Under the pieces are notes generated by a model. The model worked only from the letters and a program-made list of their open reading frames with translations. It did not search any database and was not told the origin of the DNA. A DNA stretch of 29,069 nt, from NCBI GenBank assembly GCA_017530275.1, contig JAFXMP010000165.1, positions 1 to 29,069 on the forward strand, written 5' to 3'. The position numbers and the translations under genes were made by a program. Position 1 is the stretch's first letter; each line of letters starts with the position of its first letter. Source of the stretch: Clostridia bacterium (GTDB taxonomy: Bacteria; Bacillota_A; Clostridia; Christensenellales; Aristaeellaceae). Below are positions 20,084 to 27,089 of the stretch, one piece after another.

Positions 20084-21546
20084 TTCTTATCTTCCTCCTG
20101 CGCTTTCTTCTGCGCGTCCAGCCATTCTACAGCTTCACGCGGCGTTACATCACTGCCGTCTTCCAGGCGAATGATTTTGCTATTGGAGTTGCAGATCCAC
20201 TTGATGAAGGGCTGGATCGTCTGCTCGATTTCCGTCATATTGACGCCCTTCGTACCGGAAATACACTGCTCGATTGCGCCGATGATATTCCCGTTTCGAA
20301 GCGCCTCCTGAATGCTCGGCCTGTTATTTCCGAGGCACGCGAAAATTTGGAGATGCGGATTGGGAAGATAATCCACACAGTCCGCAGGATACGTGAATTG
20401 CTTTTCACTTCGCACGCTGCCGCCCGTGTTGATGTAATATACGCCGCACAGCTTGACGCGGAACCTGGGCGCTTCGGAGAAAAGCTCATCAATGAGTTTC
20501 TTTCTGTTGTCGAGATTCTTGAAAAAGTCGTTGATAATGCCTTTATCCTGATAGATCACGCCATTCCGCTTGTATTTGGAGAACATATCCTCATCGAAAA
20601 ATTCCATGAAGGTTTTCACGATGAACTTCAGCTCGGTGCCATAGGTGCTAACAGGCGTGATGGATTTATTGTGATTGAAATAATCAATCAGCTCTGACTC
20701 GTCTCCGCAGCTATCAATAATATAGCGCAAACCGTTGAACCGAATGTTCTGCTCGTTGAGACTGTCCATGAGCTGCTTGTAGCGCTGCTCGTTTTCCCTG
20801 ATTTGCCGCCTGATATCTTCCATGGTATTCTTGACGCCATTGGCTTCCGCTTCATGCGCGTATTTCTCGAAATTCCCGAGGATCATTTTGATAGCGGCAG
20901 CACGGAAATCGATTAGCTTACCGAGTTCAGCAATGGCCGCCTCATAATCAGGCGCAAACTTTTCCCGGAAGGACTTGATCAGATTTTTTTCGAGGTCGTC
21001 CAGGCAGTCCGGCGCTCCAACGAAGTACCAAGGCAATGCTCGGATCACGAAGGTCTGGATAAAGTGGTACTTCTTCAGATCCATATTGTGAACAAGGATC
21101 ACGGAGTAGCGCTGCTCACGGTTCACATAGAAACGGACTTTTGCATAGTTCTTTATCCGATCCTCGATATCTTTTTGCTCTACGGAACCGGAAAGCTTTG
21201 CGTAACCCGTTTCCTCGTTATCGACCAGATTAAAAAGCGCCTCGATGCTTTCTTCATCCGTGCGATAATTGATAATAGAAAGCGTATCGGGCTCGGTTTC
21301 AAAGATCGCCCGCATCATCGGTTCAGGATCATGCTGGGCAATCGTTCCACGGCCATAATCCTTGCGGTAGATCCTTAAATCGATGGAATTGCCCTCTGGC
21401 ATACGCCTGAATAGCAACGCTCGGAGCGTAGCCAGGAACGAATAATCTTCGTTAAAACCTGCTCCCGTGATATTGGCAAAATACTGATCCGCTACATCCG
21501 AAATGAACGGATCGACATTGCCCAAATTTTTATTGAACATAAGCAC
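20080..21546 (-). CDS. E2-like (RWD/UBC) conjugation protein candidate with long helical N-terminal part
   Basis: 488 residues. Residues 200-270 are coiled-coil-like. The C-terminal part has RFRVKLCGVYYIN (a strand pair), then YLPNPHLQIFACLGNN (393-408), matching the 'HPH...CLG' signature of bacterial E2-like proteins; Cys404 would be the thioester cysteine. The following helix IQEALRNGNIIGAIEQCI and EWLDAQKKA tail are unassigned. In PRTRC cassettes the gene at this position (protein B) is an E2-family protein, which supports the reading. Preceded by AGGAAAGG and a terminator-like hairpin after Ubl. E2 assignment is inference from motif plus position. Confidence 0.6.
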   Translation of the reverse strand: MLMFNKNLGNVDPFISDVADQYFANITGAGFNEDYSFLATLRALLFRRMPEGNSIDLRIYRKDYGRGTIAQHDPEPMMRAIFETEPDTLSIINYRTDEESIEALFNLVDNEETGYAKLSGSVEQKDIEDRIKNYAKVRFYVNREQRYSVILVHNMDLKKYHFIQTFVIRALPWYFVGAPDCLDDLEKNLIKSFREKFAPDYEAAIAELGKLIDFRAAAIKMILGNFEKYAHEAEANGVKNTMEDIRRQIRENEQRYKQLMDSLNEQNIRFNGLRYIIDSCGDESELIDYFNHNKSITPVSTYGTELKFIVKTFMEFFDEDMFSKYKRNGVIYQDKGIINDFFKNLDNRKKLIDELFSEAPRFRVKLCGVYYINTGGSVRSEKQFTYPADCVDYLPNPHLQIFACLGNNRPSIQEALRNGNIIGAIEQCISGTKGVNMTEIEQTIQPFIKWICNSNSKIIRLEDGSDVTPREAVEWLDAQKKAQEEDKK

Positions 21547-21582
21547 CTTTCCTTCTATTCAGGAGTATACCAGCGTGCAAGG

Positions 21583-21617
21583 AAAACAGCGCCCCAGGGA
21601 CATCCCCCAGGGCGCTG
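21583..21617 (-). terminator. Terminator-like hairpin between Ubl and the E2-like gene
   Basis: Minus-strand CAGCGCCC/GGGCGCTG (21610-21617 with 21587-21594) around a GC-rich loop, followed by TTTTCC. It lies 23 nt after the Ubl stop and 37 nt before the E2-like start, so partial read-through would yield more Ubl mRNA than enzyme mRNA. Confidence 0.7.
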
Positions 21618-21639
21618 CATATTCCGCGATTCGGCTGGA

Positions 21640-22257
21640 TTACATCACGGTGATGGCGGCACGGACGGCGGCCTGTTCCTCAGCCACATCAGCCAGGGCG
21701 GGAGCATACTGGGCTTCGACTTTGTTCAGCTTCAGGATGGCGACGCCGATGTTGTCTTCGACCCACTTCTTGGGCTCCTTGGTGCCTTCGGGGAGCAGGA
21801 TGGTGATGGTGGCATTGCCGTCTTCGGTAGTGGTTTCGCCGAACTCAGCGCCGAAAGCGCCGATGTTCCCCTTGCCTTTGGAAGAACCGACCAGGAAAAC
21901 CATGTGGCGGTCAGCACCTTCGCCCTCGTACAGAGCCAGGTTGTCGGGACGGTACTTTTCGATCTTCTTCAGATCTTCCAGGCTGTGGGCAGATTCGACC
22001 ACGGCGGCGCCGCCCACGATCTTGATCACAGCAGCGTTGTCGGCCTTGACCACGTTCAGCAGGTAGCAGCGCTCGGTGACGCCCAGTTCAGCGAAGCTCT
22101 TGTCAATCTGGCCGGGAGCCAGGGTCGCGCCGTCCAGGGAGATGGTGCCACGTGTGTAGTCGATGCCGTTGTCTTCCAGCGCCTTGCGGATGGTGGTGTT
22201 TTCGGAAACGATAATGTTGGAGCGCTTCAGGTTGTTGCCGATGGTGACGTTAATCAT
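21640..22257 (-). CDS. Ubiquitin-like (beta-grasp) protein, PRTRC protein C / Prok_Ub type, with C-terminal extension
   Basis: 205 residues. Residues 1-75 follow a beta-grasp pattern: MINVTIGNNLKRSNIIV hairpin, TTIRKALEDNGID helix, ISLDGATLAPGQIDKSFAELG, and final strand RCYLLNVVKA. A second domain of about 130 residues follows, ending AITVM with no terminal Gly-Gly, so conjugation would need processing or another attachment point; the neighbouring JAMM protein is a candidate processor. AAGGAG precedes ATG. Codon use is strongly biased to GCC, CTG, AAG, GGC and similar codons, unlike its neighbours, predicting an abundant protein. Confidence 0.75.
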   Translation of the reverse strand: MINVTIGNNLKRSNIIVSENTTIRKALEDNGIDYTRGTISLDGATLAPGQIDKSFAELGVTERCYLLNVVKADNAAVIKIVGGAAVVESAHSLEDLKKIEKYRPDNLALYEGEGADRHMVFLVGSSKGKGNIGAFGAEFGETTTEDGNATITILLPEGTKEPKKWVEDNIGVAILKLNKVEAQYAPALADVAEEQAAVRAAITVM

Positions 22258-22884
22258 GATTCATTCTCCTTTTATTCATATATGTAGATTGGATTTTTGT
22301 GGCAATTCAGTTTCGTCGGAAAAACATATTCTTGGTGGGTGATCTCGCATGGTACATCATACTTCATCCTTTCTATCATTCGTTATGATGGTGTAACGGT
22401 GCGACGAGTCATACCGGTTTTCTGATCGGAAACCGGATACGCCCCTCTCAGCATTTTTCATACGGGCTTGAGACCGTCATCGGCTGCTTTAGGACTGGAT
22501 GGCGGGAGCGTCCTCCAGGCCACCCTGACTCCTGCCGTGCGCCGCGAGGCACTGTCACGACTGGGCATCAATTGATTTTTTACGTCCGCTGCCTTACCCG
22601 GACGAAGCTTTTCGTAAATCGCGGACTCATCCGCGACTTTTCGCCGCCCATGGTTTAATCGTCTGAACACATCCCATTCATGTTCAGGTATGGACGAACT
22701 GGGAACCCGGCGTTAGTTGCCATGCCCGCTCATTGCACGGTCAATTCGACGCCTGTACCCTCATCAGCCTTTCCCAACCGGGCTTTGAACCGGCTTTGGC
22801 GGCTTTAAGGCGGGCAATGTTTCCCACGCATTGCCCCTTAAAGGAGGTCTCATTTGAAACTTGAACCGCACCTATCGGTGCGGA
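22258..22884 (-). ncRNA. 627-nt gene-free region with many strong hairpins; candidate RNA
   Basis: No accepted gene. Helices: CCGGTTT/AAACCGG (22414-22436), CGTCCG/CGGACG (22583-22604), CGCGGA-CTCA-TCCGCG (22620-22635), CTGAACA/TGTTCAG (22663-22687) and GGGCAATG/CATTGCCC (22812-22836). The region precedes the Ubl gene, so it may be a long leader, an independent RNA, or both. A 70-codon frame inside (22458-22670) is not convincing. Confidence 0.5.
22866..22883 (-). terminator. Hairpin directly after the DUF6273 gene
   Basis: CCGCACC/GGTGCGG with a 4-nt loop, starting 1 nt after the stop codon of the 22885-23661 gene. Only a weak T-run follows (TTCAAGTTTC), so termination may be partial. Confidence 0.5.
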
Positions 22885-23661
22885 TTATTGGATTGGCTTC
22901 GCCTTGATGACACAAGCTGGGGCCACCGCGAGGCGCGTGTTGCTCGCATCATAGCGGCTCAAGCTGCCGCCAGGACAGACGAGACGGACGGTGCCCGCGT
23001 ACGACGAGCTCGGACTCCGCAACCACCAGTAACGGCGATTGTTCTCAAAATCTCTTTTTACCCTCATTGCGTCGATATCGGCAGCATAGAAGGCGTATGC
23101 GCCTCCTTCATCATACACGCAGTCATCATCGACTTCAAAACCGGCTTCGCTTGCGGAGAGAAGGAAGAACATCTCTGTTGTAGAGATAATATCTCCGCCG
23201 TCTTCGTCGCAAGCTCTTGTCTTTTTCTGAACGTATGTGAGGCAATCGATATCCTGTTCAGAAAGCATTCTTGCAAAATTCGTATGAAGGTAATTCCTCA
23301 TGTCGTTATGCAATGGGTGATTCCAGCCATAACGATGTTCTTGCGTAGGTTTACAGAAGCGAACCTTACCGAAAGCCTTTTCAGTCTGGACAGTGAGCGT
23401 ATTATCTCCGTCCTGATTCTTTCCGATGATAATCCAGTCCAAATCATTCCCTGATTCGGTAGCTGTTATGATCTTGTCGCCGATCTGAAACTTATCAATA
23501 TTGCCAGCGGCAAGCTGTGCTGCGGCGACCATGAAACCAGAAGCCGATAAAAGCTTTTCCTCAGCGAATTTCGCTTCGAGCGCTTTAATTTCAGCCAGTT
23601 TCAACGTTACCTGGCTGCCCATTACAAGCCGGTCAAAAGCTGCCCAAGGATCAGTCGGCAT
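22885..23661 (-). CDS. DUF6273 C-type-lectin-fold protein, candidate DGR target
   Basis: 258 residues. N-terminal helices (about 1-55) precede a DUF6273 domain with FQIGDKIITATESGNDLDWIII and a C-terminal RRYWWLRSPSSSYAGT segment. The end, up to LAVAPACVIKAK, has the layout of a variable region of a diversity-generating retroelement: fixed WWLRSP and AVAPACVI frames around positions filled by S, Y, D, R, T, N and C. The codons at these positions (AGC, TAC, TAT, GAT, CGC, CGT, TGT, AAC) are each reachable from AAC or AAT by changing adenines. No template repeat or DGR-type RT is visible in this window. Confidence 0.75.
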   Translation of the reverse strand: MPTDPWAAFDRLVMGSQVTLKLAEIKALEAKFAEEKLLSASGFMVAAAQLAAGNIDKFQIGDKIITATESGNDLDWIIIGKNQDGDNTLTVQTEKAFGKVRFCKPTQEHRYGWNHPLHNDMRNYLHTNFARMLSEQDIDCLTYVQKKTRACDEDGGDIISTTEMFFLLSASEAGFEVDDDCVYDEGGAYAFYAADIDAMRVKRDFENNRRYWWLRSPSSSYAGTVRLVCPGGSLSRYDASNTRLAVAPACVIKAKPIQ

Positions 23662-23676
23662 AACGCATTTCCTTTC

Positions 23677-24096
23677 TCATCCAAAATCCAGGTCGTTGTC
23701 GTATTTGCTGTACACGATATGCTTGGTGCCATCGCTTTCCTTGATAACGGCAGGCCGGTAAACCTGGACGCCCTGTTCCGCAAGAAACAGCTCGACAAGA
23801 TCCATGAACTCGGAAAGCAAACTGGAATCGAAACCAAGTTCCTCAACGCTAATGTCTTCAGCGCCAATCAGGTTCAGGATGAACTCAGCCGAAAGCTGTT
23901 CCAGATCGTCCGTCCGTTCCTGAACATCCCGCACGGTGAGCCCTGTTGTAAAATCCGCATCGAAATCTTCTTCGTCGTCTTCATATTCCAGGTCATCAGG
24001 AACCTTGGATTTTGCGGCTTCTTCGGCTTTCTTCTTCATCGCCGCTTCGCGCTGTGCGAAGATTTCATCATCGCTCATAATTTGCAGTGTAGGCAT
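23677..24096 (-). CDS. Acidic hypothetical protein
   Basis: 139 residues from ATG 24096 (MPTLQIMSDDEIFAQREAAMKKKAEEAAK). Highly acidic middle (DDLEYEDDEEDFDADF), then helical EQLSAEFILNLIGAEDISVEELGFDSSLLSEFMDLVELFLAEQG and a strand-rich end. No family recognised. Its start overlaps the stop of the 42-residue gene upstream (TGATG). Confidence 0.68.
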   Translation of the reverse strand: MPTLQIMSDDEIFAQREAAMKKKAEEAAKSKVPDDLEYEDDEEDFDADFTTGLTVRDVQERTDDLEQLSAEFILNLIGAEDISVEELGFDSSLLSEFMDLVELFLAEQGVQVYRPAVIKESDGTKHIVYSKYDNDLDFG

Positions 24097-24224
24097 CAAA
24101 CCACCTCGGCTTGCAGGAATCTCGCTTCGCTTTCGACGCGAAGCTGCTCAGGATCGAGATACATATCTCCGTAGATTTTGAGAACCTTGAGCCAGTTCAT
24201 GAACCCTTTCAGAATGCGAATCAT
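24096..24224 (-). CDS. 42-residue hypothetical protein
   Basis: MIRILKGFMNWLKVLKIYGDMYLD followed by PEQLRVESEARFLQAEVV: a basic amphipathic N-terminal helix, possibly membrane-associated, then an acidic helix. AAAGGACGTGCCGAT gives a binding site; stop and next start share a base. Family unknown. Confidence 0.55.
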   Translation of the reverse strand: MIRILKGFMNWLKVLKIYGDMYLDPEQLRVESEARFLQAEVV

Positions 24225-24251
24225 ATCGGCACGTCCTTTCAAAATTCGCAA

Positions 24252-24277
24252 CAAAAAAGACGCCGTAGTACAGCGCC
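24252..24277 (-). terminator. Rho-independent terminator
   Basis: Minus-strand CGCTGT-ACT-ACGGCG stem (one G.U pair) followed by TCTTTTTTG, 15 nt after the stop of the 24293-24631 gene. Confidence 0.8.
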
Positions 24278-24292
24278 TTTAGAACAACAGAA

Positions 24293-24631
24293 TTATTCTT
24301 TTATGCAGGTGACGAAATCGAGAAACGAATCGGTTTGAAATTCCTGAATATCCGGTTCCTGTCCCGGAACCAGTTCAAGCATCCCTTCTGTGATCGTCCA
24401 TCCGTTAGCGGTATAGCTGTCGAGAACGTATGTTGCGGTATCGTCTCCGGCGTAAACCTCAATGACGTTGCCTTCTAATCCGCACAGCCCGTCTTCCTTC
24501 ATTGCTCTGCAGAAGTAGTTCTCGTCATTTGGAATATAGATATCGCCGTCATCTTCAATGCCGTAAAGATTCTCCATTTCTTCCCAGGAAAGAATCCTTA
24601 CGCGATCGCCTACGTTGAATTTTGAGCTCAT
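24293..24631 (-). CDS. SH3/KOW-like small protein with shared C-terminal tail
   Basis: 112 residues from ATG 24631 (MSSKFNVGDRVRILSWEEM), preferred over a longer frame because GAAGGTGA lies upstream and the ATG overlaps the stop of the small membrane protein (TGATG). GDRVRI begins a small barrel, with GLEGNVIEVYAGDDTATYVLDSY as later strands. The tail IQEFQTDSFLDFVTCIKE has the D-S-F-hydrophobic pattern of the tail group. Followed by a good terminator. Confidence 0.74.
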   Translation of the reverse strand: MSSKFNVGDRVRILSWEEMENLYGIEDDGDIYIPNDENYFCRAMKEDGLCGLEGNVIEVYAGDDTATYVLDSYTANGWTITEGMLELVPGQEPDIQEFQTDSFLDFVTCIKE

Positions 24632-24741
24632 CACATCACCTTCATCACGCACAGGATGATGTAGAACAGGAAAGCATACATCAGACCGAGGATTACGATA
24701 TTCATGGCATCAAACGCCATTCTCAATTTTGCCTTCATCAT
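24631..24741 (-). CDS. 36-residue single-pass membrane protein
   Basis: MMKAKLRMAFDAMNIVILG then LMYAFLFYIILCVMKVM: basic N-terminus and one membrane helix. GGAGG lies 7 nt upstream of ATG 24741 and the stop overlaps the next start, so it is very likely translated. Possibly a small regulator or holin-like peptide; function unknown. Confidence 0.65.
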   Translation of the reverse strand: MMKAKLRMAFDAMNIVILGLMYAFLFYIILCVMKVM

Positions 24742-24759
24742 GAACGCCCTCCATGAAAA

Positions 24760-24787
24760 GGAGAGCGCCCATTTCTGAACGCTCTCC
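24760..24787 (-). terminator. Rho-independent terminator
   Basis: Minus-strand GGAGAGCG/CGCTCTCC (8 bp) with a 12-nt loop, followed by TTTTC, 5 nt after the stop of the 24793-25164 gene. It separates that gene from the small membrane-protein operon. Confidence 0.82.
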
Positions 24788-24792
24788 GAACT

Positions 24793-25164
24793 TTAGTTGG
24801 ACTTTTTCACGAACACGTTAGGGATCGTACACCCGATGCAGATTTGACCATCCGCAAGGGAATCAATTCCAATAGCGGAACAGTGGCTGATTACCTCAGC
24901 GAACTTCTTTACGTTATCTCCGTACACGTCGAAAACCAAGAACGTCGCGGTAACTCCGCCATGTTCCTCCTTCGGAACCAGTTTGCAAAGCTCTGCTTTG
25001 CCGTCCAGTTTATCCGCAGAATCCAGGAAGAACCTGTACAGAGCGCAAAGCTTATCCATTTGCTCCTGATTGATTTCGTAATCATCATCCTTACGGAGCG
25101 ACAGGACGATATTGTAGAGCTTACCAAGGTTTTTTACGATTTGTTCGTCGGACAAAGACTTCAC
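24793..25164 (-). CDS. Hypothetical protein
   Basis: 123 residues with a GTG start at 25164 (AAGGAA upstream). Helical N-terminal half (SDEQIVKNLGKLYNIVLSLRK; LCALYRFFLDSADKL), then strands TATFLVFDVYGDNVKKFAEVISHC and GQICIGCTIPNVFV. The second half resembles a small alpha/beta domain. No family recognised. Confidence 0.68.
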   Translation of the reverse strand: MKSLSDEQIVKNLGKLYNIVLSLRKDDDYEINQEQMDKLCALYRFFLDSADKLDGKAELCKLVPKEEHGGVTATFLVFDVYGDNVKKFAEVISHCSAIGIDSLADGQICIGCTIPNVFVKKSN

Positions 25165-25168
25165 TTCC

Positions 25169-25741
25169 TTAAACGGCTGCCACCCTCAGAATCGTTCCGG
25201 GTTGGATCACCATCGAAACCTCATTCGGCACAGGAGTTTTCTTGGGAGTTTCCAGAACATGGGCTTCAACGGGGATCGGATGGGGAGCCTGAACTTTCGC
25301 CTTCACAGGCAGGGGGATTACTTCAACACCGGCTGGAACCTGGGTTTCCTGCGGTTTCTGAACCTTCATGGAACAGTGCGGAATTACCTTCAAGGAGATT
25401 CCACGGCAGGCTTCGCTGCGATGATGCAGGATGGTTGCCAGAATCACGACAGACCTTGGAGTCCAGAGATTAACGCGGGTTTTGGTCTGAACCATATGGC
25501 GGCGGAGAATCTCGCTGGCCTCTCCATACAACGCGCCACGAAGCGTGAGTTCAGATACGTTCAGGGCCTTGCACACCTGCTTTGTATCCAGAACTTTTTT
25601 CATTCCGAAATCCTTGCCGCACACGGCCTTCAGGGCTTCACGGCAAGTTTCATCACCGAGGTGAACCAGGCTGGGCATCAGATCGTTCACGGAACGATTG
25701 TTGAAAATTTCCACACGTCTTTCGATATTTTTCTTGAACAT
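25169..25741 (-). CDS. Hypothetical protein with Pro/Val-rich C-terminal region
   Basis: 190 residues. N-terminal 110 residues are helical with a possible HTH-like segment (DTKQVCKALNVSELTLRGALYGEA), which may indicate DNA binding. The rest is low-complexity, rich in P, V, K, E and Q. CAGGAGGAATTTC precedes the ATG. A similar Pro/Val/Lys tail occurs on the 27090-27983 protein. Function unknown. Confidence 0.7.
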   Translation of the reverse strand: MFKKNIERRVEIFNNRSVNDLMPSLVHLGDETCREALKAVCGKDFGMKKVLDTKQVCKALNVSELTLRGALYGEASEILRRHMVQTKTRVNLWTPRSVVILATILHHRSEACRGISLKVIPHCSMKVQKPQETQVPAGVEVIPLPVKAKVQAPHPIPVEAHVLETPKKTPVPNEVSMVIQPGTILRVAAV

Positions 25742-25795
25742 GAAATTCCTCCTGCTTTATTCAGGCAACCGTTTTCTAACGGCAATTGTGAAATT

Positions 25796-26092
25796 TTACT
25801 TTGATTCTATCGCTTTCCTGAGTTGATTCAAACCCTTCCTTGCGTTTTGGAACTTAAAACCATCATATATTTTTTTGTTTGCAGTATGCTCTTTTAGGAT
25901 TGGCTCTGCAATCTCAAGAATGACCTCATCTGTAATCACAGTATCGCTACAGACGACCTTCCACATTGCAATTATGAAATCATCGTCTTCAAACCACGCA
26001 CCCATGGCCGATCTGGACATAGAACATCTTCCGTACAGAAACCCAAGCTTCTCTCTTTGATACGCCAAATCACTTCCTTCCTGCAACTTCAT
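25796..26092 (-). CDS. Small hypothetical protein
   Basis: 98 residues from ATG 26092 (GGGGG upstream). Helical; AMGAWFEDDDFIIAMWKVVCSD, ITDEVILEIAEPILKEH and an NARKGLNQLRKAI end. No family recognised. Confidence 0.6.
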   Translation of the reverse strand: MKLQEGSDLAYQREKLGFLYGRCSMSRSAMGAWFEDDDFIIAMWKVVCSDTVITDEVILEIAEPILKEHTANKKIYDGFKFQNARKGLNQLRKAIESK

Positions 26093-26134
26093 CACCCCCT
26101 TAACCTTGCGTTTTCGGGGGCATTATATCACATT

Positions 26135-26362
26135 CTACTGTGCTTGGCAATGCCGGACGGATGCGGCGCGAGCCGAAATCTTCCTGGATGCGAAAGCTTC
26201 AAGGAGGTTCTCGTGCGCCGATCTTATGGCGCAGGAATCACAATCGATCCTCAGACCTCTTGTGCAACAGCATTCGCACGACCTCTCGAATTGCTTCCGG
26301 GATTGAAACTCGTTTTGGCAACTACACTGGATATCTACGCCTTTAGCCTCAAAGTAGGTCAT
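26135..26362 (-). CDS. Small Cys-rich protein (possible zinc-binding)
   Basis: 75 residues with CSCQNEF, then CECCCTRGLRIDCDSC (about residues 29-44) followed by AIRSAHENLLEAF. The cysteine spacing suggests a zinc knuckle or ribbon. GAGGTGAGCGC precedes the ATG at good spacing. Small proteins of this kind recur in phages of Bacillota. Function unknown. Confidence 0.62.
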   Translation of the reverse strand: MTYFEAKGVDIQCSCQNEFQSRKQFERSCECCCTRGLRIDCDSCAIRSAHENLLEAFASRKISARAASVRHCQAQ

Positions 26363-26406
26363 GCGCTCACCTCGTATTCTATTTTTGGTTCAAATCCTTG
26401 ATGGAA

Positions 26407-26547
26407 TCAGCATTTGAATTGATACGTTTTCCCGTCCTCGGCTTTCATCAGATAGCTGTGGAATCCGAGCCTTTTGACGACGGTTCCTCTCATATCGGTT
26501 TCCATCTCGAAAACCGTTTCAACAAACTTCCTTTGAGCCTTAGACAC
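26407..26547 (-). CDS. 46-residue hypothetical protein, GTG start
   Basis: Start placed at the GTG at 26547 because GATGGAGG lies 7 nt upstream; a longer frame to 26604 lacks a site. Sequence begins MSKAQRKFVETVFEMETDM and continues as two strands RGTVVKRLGFHSYLMK and KTYQFKC. No family recognised. Confidence 0.5.
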   Translation of the reverse strand: MSKAQRKFVETVFEMETDMRGTVVKRLGFHSYLMKAEDGKTYQFKC

Positions 26548-26644
26548 TGGAATACCTCCATCCTTGCGTTGACAAGGCATTAGGGATTGGAATGAGAAAC
26601 CCATTAGGAACTTCCCTTCTGGAAAGTTGGGAGCATTAGAAACG

Positions 26645-26724
26645 ATGTTACAGGGAGCATAGCTGCCTCATCCTTCCAGTCTCCTGGGCGGAGCGAAGTT
26701 TATGTTTAGCTCCTTTTGTAACAT
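26645..26724 (-). ncRNA. Small structured element in a 294-nt gene-free stretch
   Basis: Nested stems ATGTTACA/TGTAACAT (26645-26652 with 26717-26724) and GGAGC/GCTCC (26654-26658 with 26709-26713) enclose about 50 nt. The stretch 26548-26841 holds no other supported gene. Confidence 0.45.
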
Positions 26725-26797
26725 AGAGAACCAGAGATCTTATTATTCTTTAAGGAAAGCCCTCTGGAACCCTTGATTTTACTGGGTTTCTGAAAAT

Positions 26798-26822
26798 TTT
26801 TAACACCTTATATGTGTTAAAA
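26798..26822 (-). terminator. Hairpin downstream of the 26842 gene
   Basis: TTTTAACAC/GTGTTAAAA (9 bp, 7-nt loop), 19 nt after the stop of the 26842-27057 gene. Reading the minus strand, the stem continues into AATTTTC. It is AT-rich, so likely a weak or bidirectional terminator. Confidence 0.6.
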
Positions 26823-26841
26823 TGGGCTGAAATCCAAATCC

Positions 26842-27057
26842 TCAGCCGATGAATCCCTCATATTCGTGAACATCGTCATCAATTTCGATGTACACGGTGA
26901 AGTAATCATCACCGGCTTCAGGAAGCTCAACGATGAATGGTATGGCGTCATAGATTACATGGCGCATCCCCTCACGGTATCCGCAGAACCACGCGGAAAA
27001 GGCGAGAGCCAGGATCAGAACCAGGGTCAGAACCCGCTTCAGGATAGTTCGATTCAT
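26842..27057 (-). CDS. Small membrane-anchored protein
   Basis: 71 residues. MNRTILKRVLTLVLILALAF plus SAWFCGY is a signal anchor or signal peptide; the rest is acidic (VELPEAGDDYFTVYIEIDDDVHEYEGF) and probably outside the membrane. Cys25 is not in a clear lipobox. It lies 32 nt after the large abundant-protein gene. Function unknown. Confidence 0.65.
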   Translation of the reverse strand: MNRTILKRVLTLVLILALAFSAWFCGYREGMRHVIYDAIPFIVELPEAGDDYFTVYIEIDDDVHEYEGFIG

Positions 27058-27089
27058 TTTTGCCTCCAGAACCCCAGGAGAGGGGCGGC

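Noticed and set aside
18662..20311. 549-codon ORF on the plus strand
   Set aside because: It is antisense to the E1, JAMM and E2-like genes, which have clear motifs, binding sites and coupled starts; the product is low-complexity V/L/H-rich with no recognisable domain.
22458..22670. 70-codon minus-strand ORF in the leader of the Ubl gene
   Set aside because: No binding site, Arg/Pro-rich product, and overlaps three strong hairpins.
22861..23454. 197-codon plus-strand ORF
   Set aside because: Antisense to the DUF6273 gene; starts inside its terminator-like hairpin.
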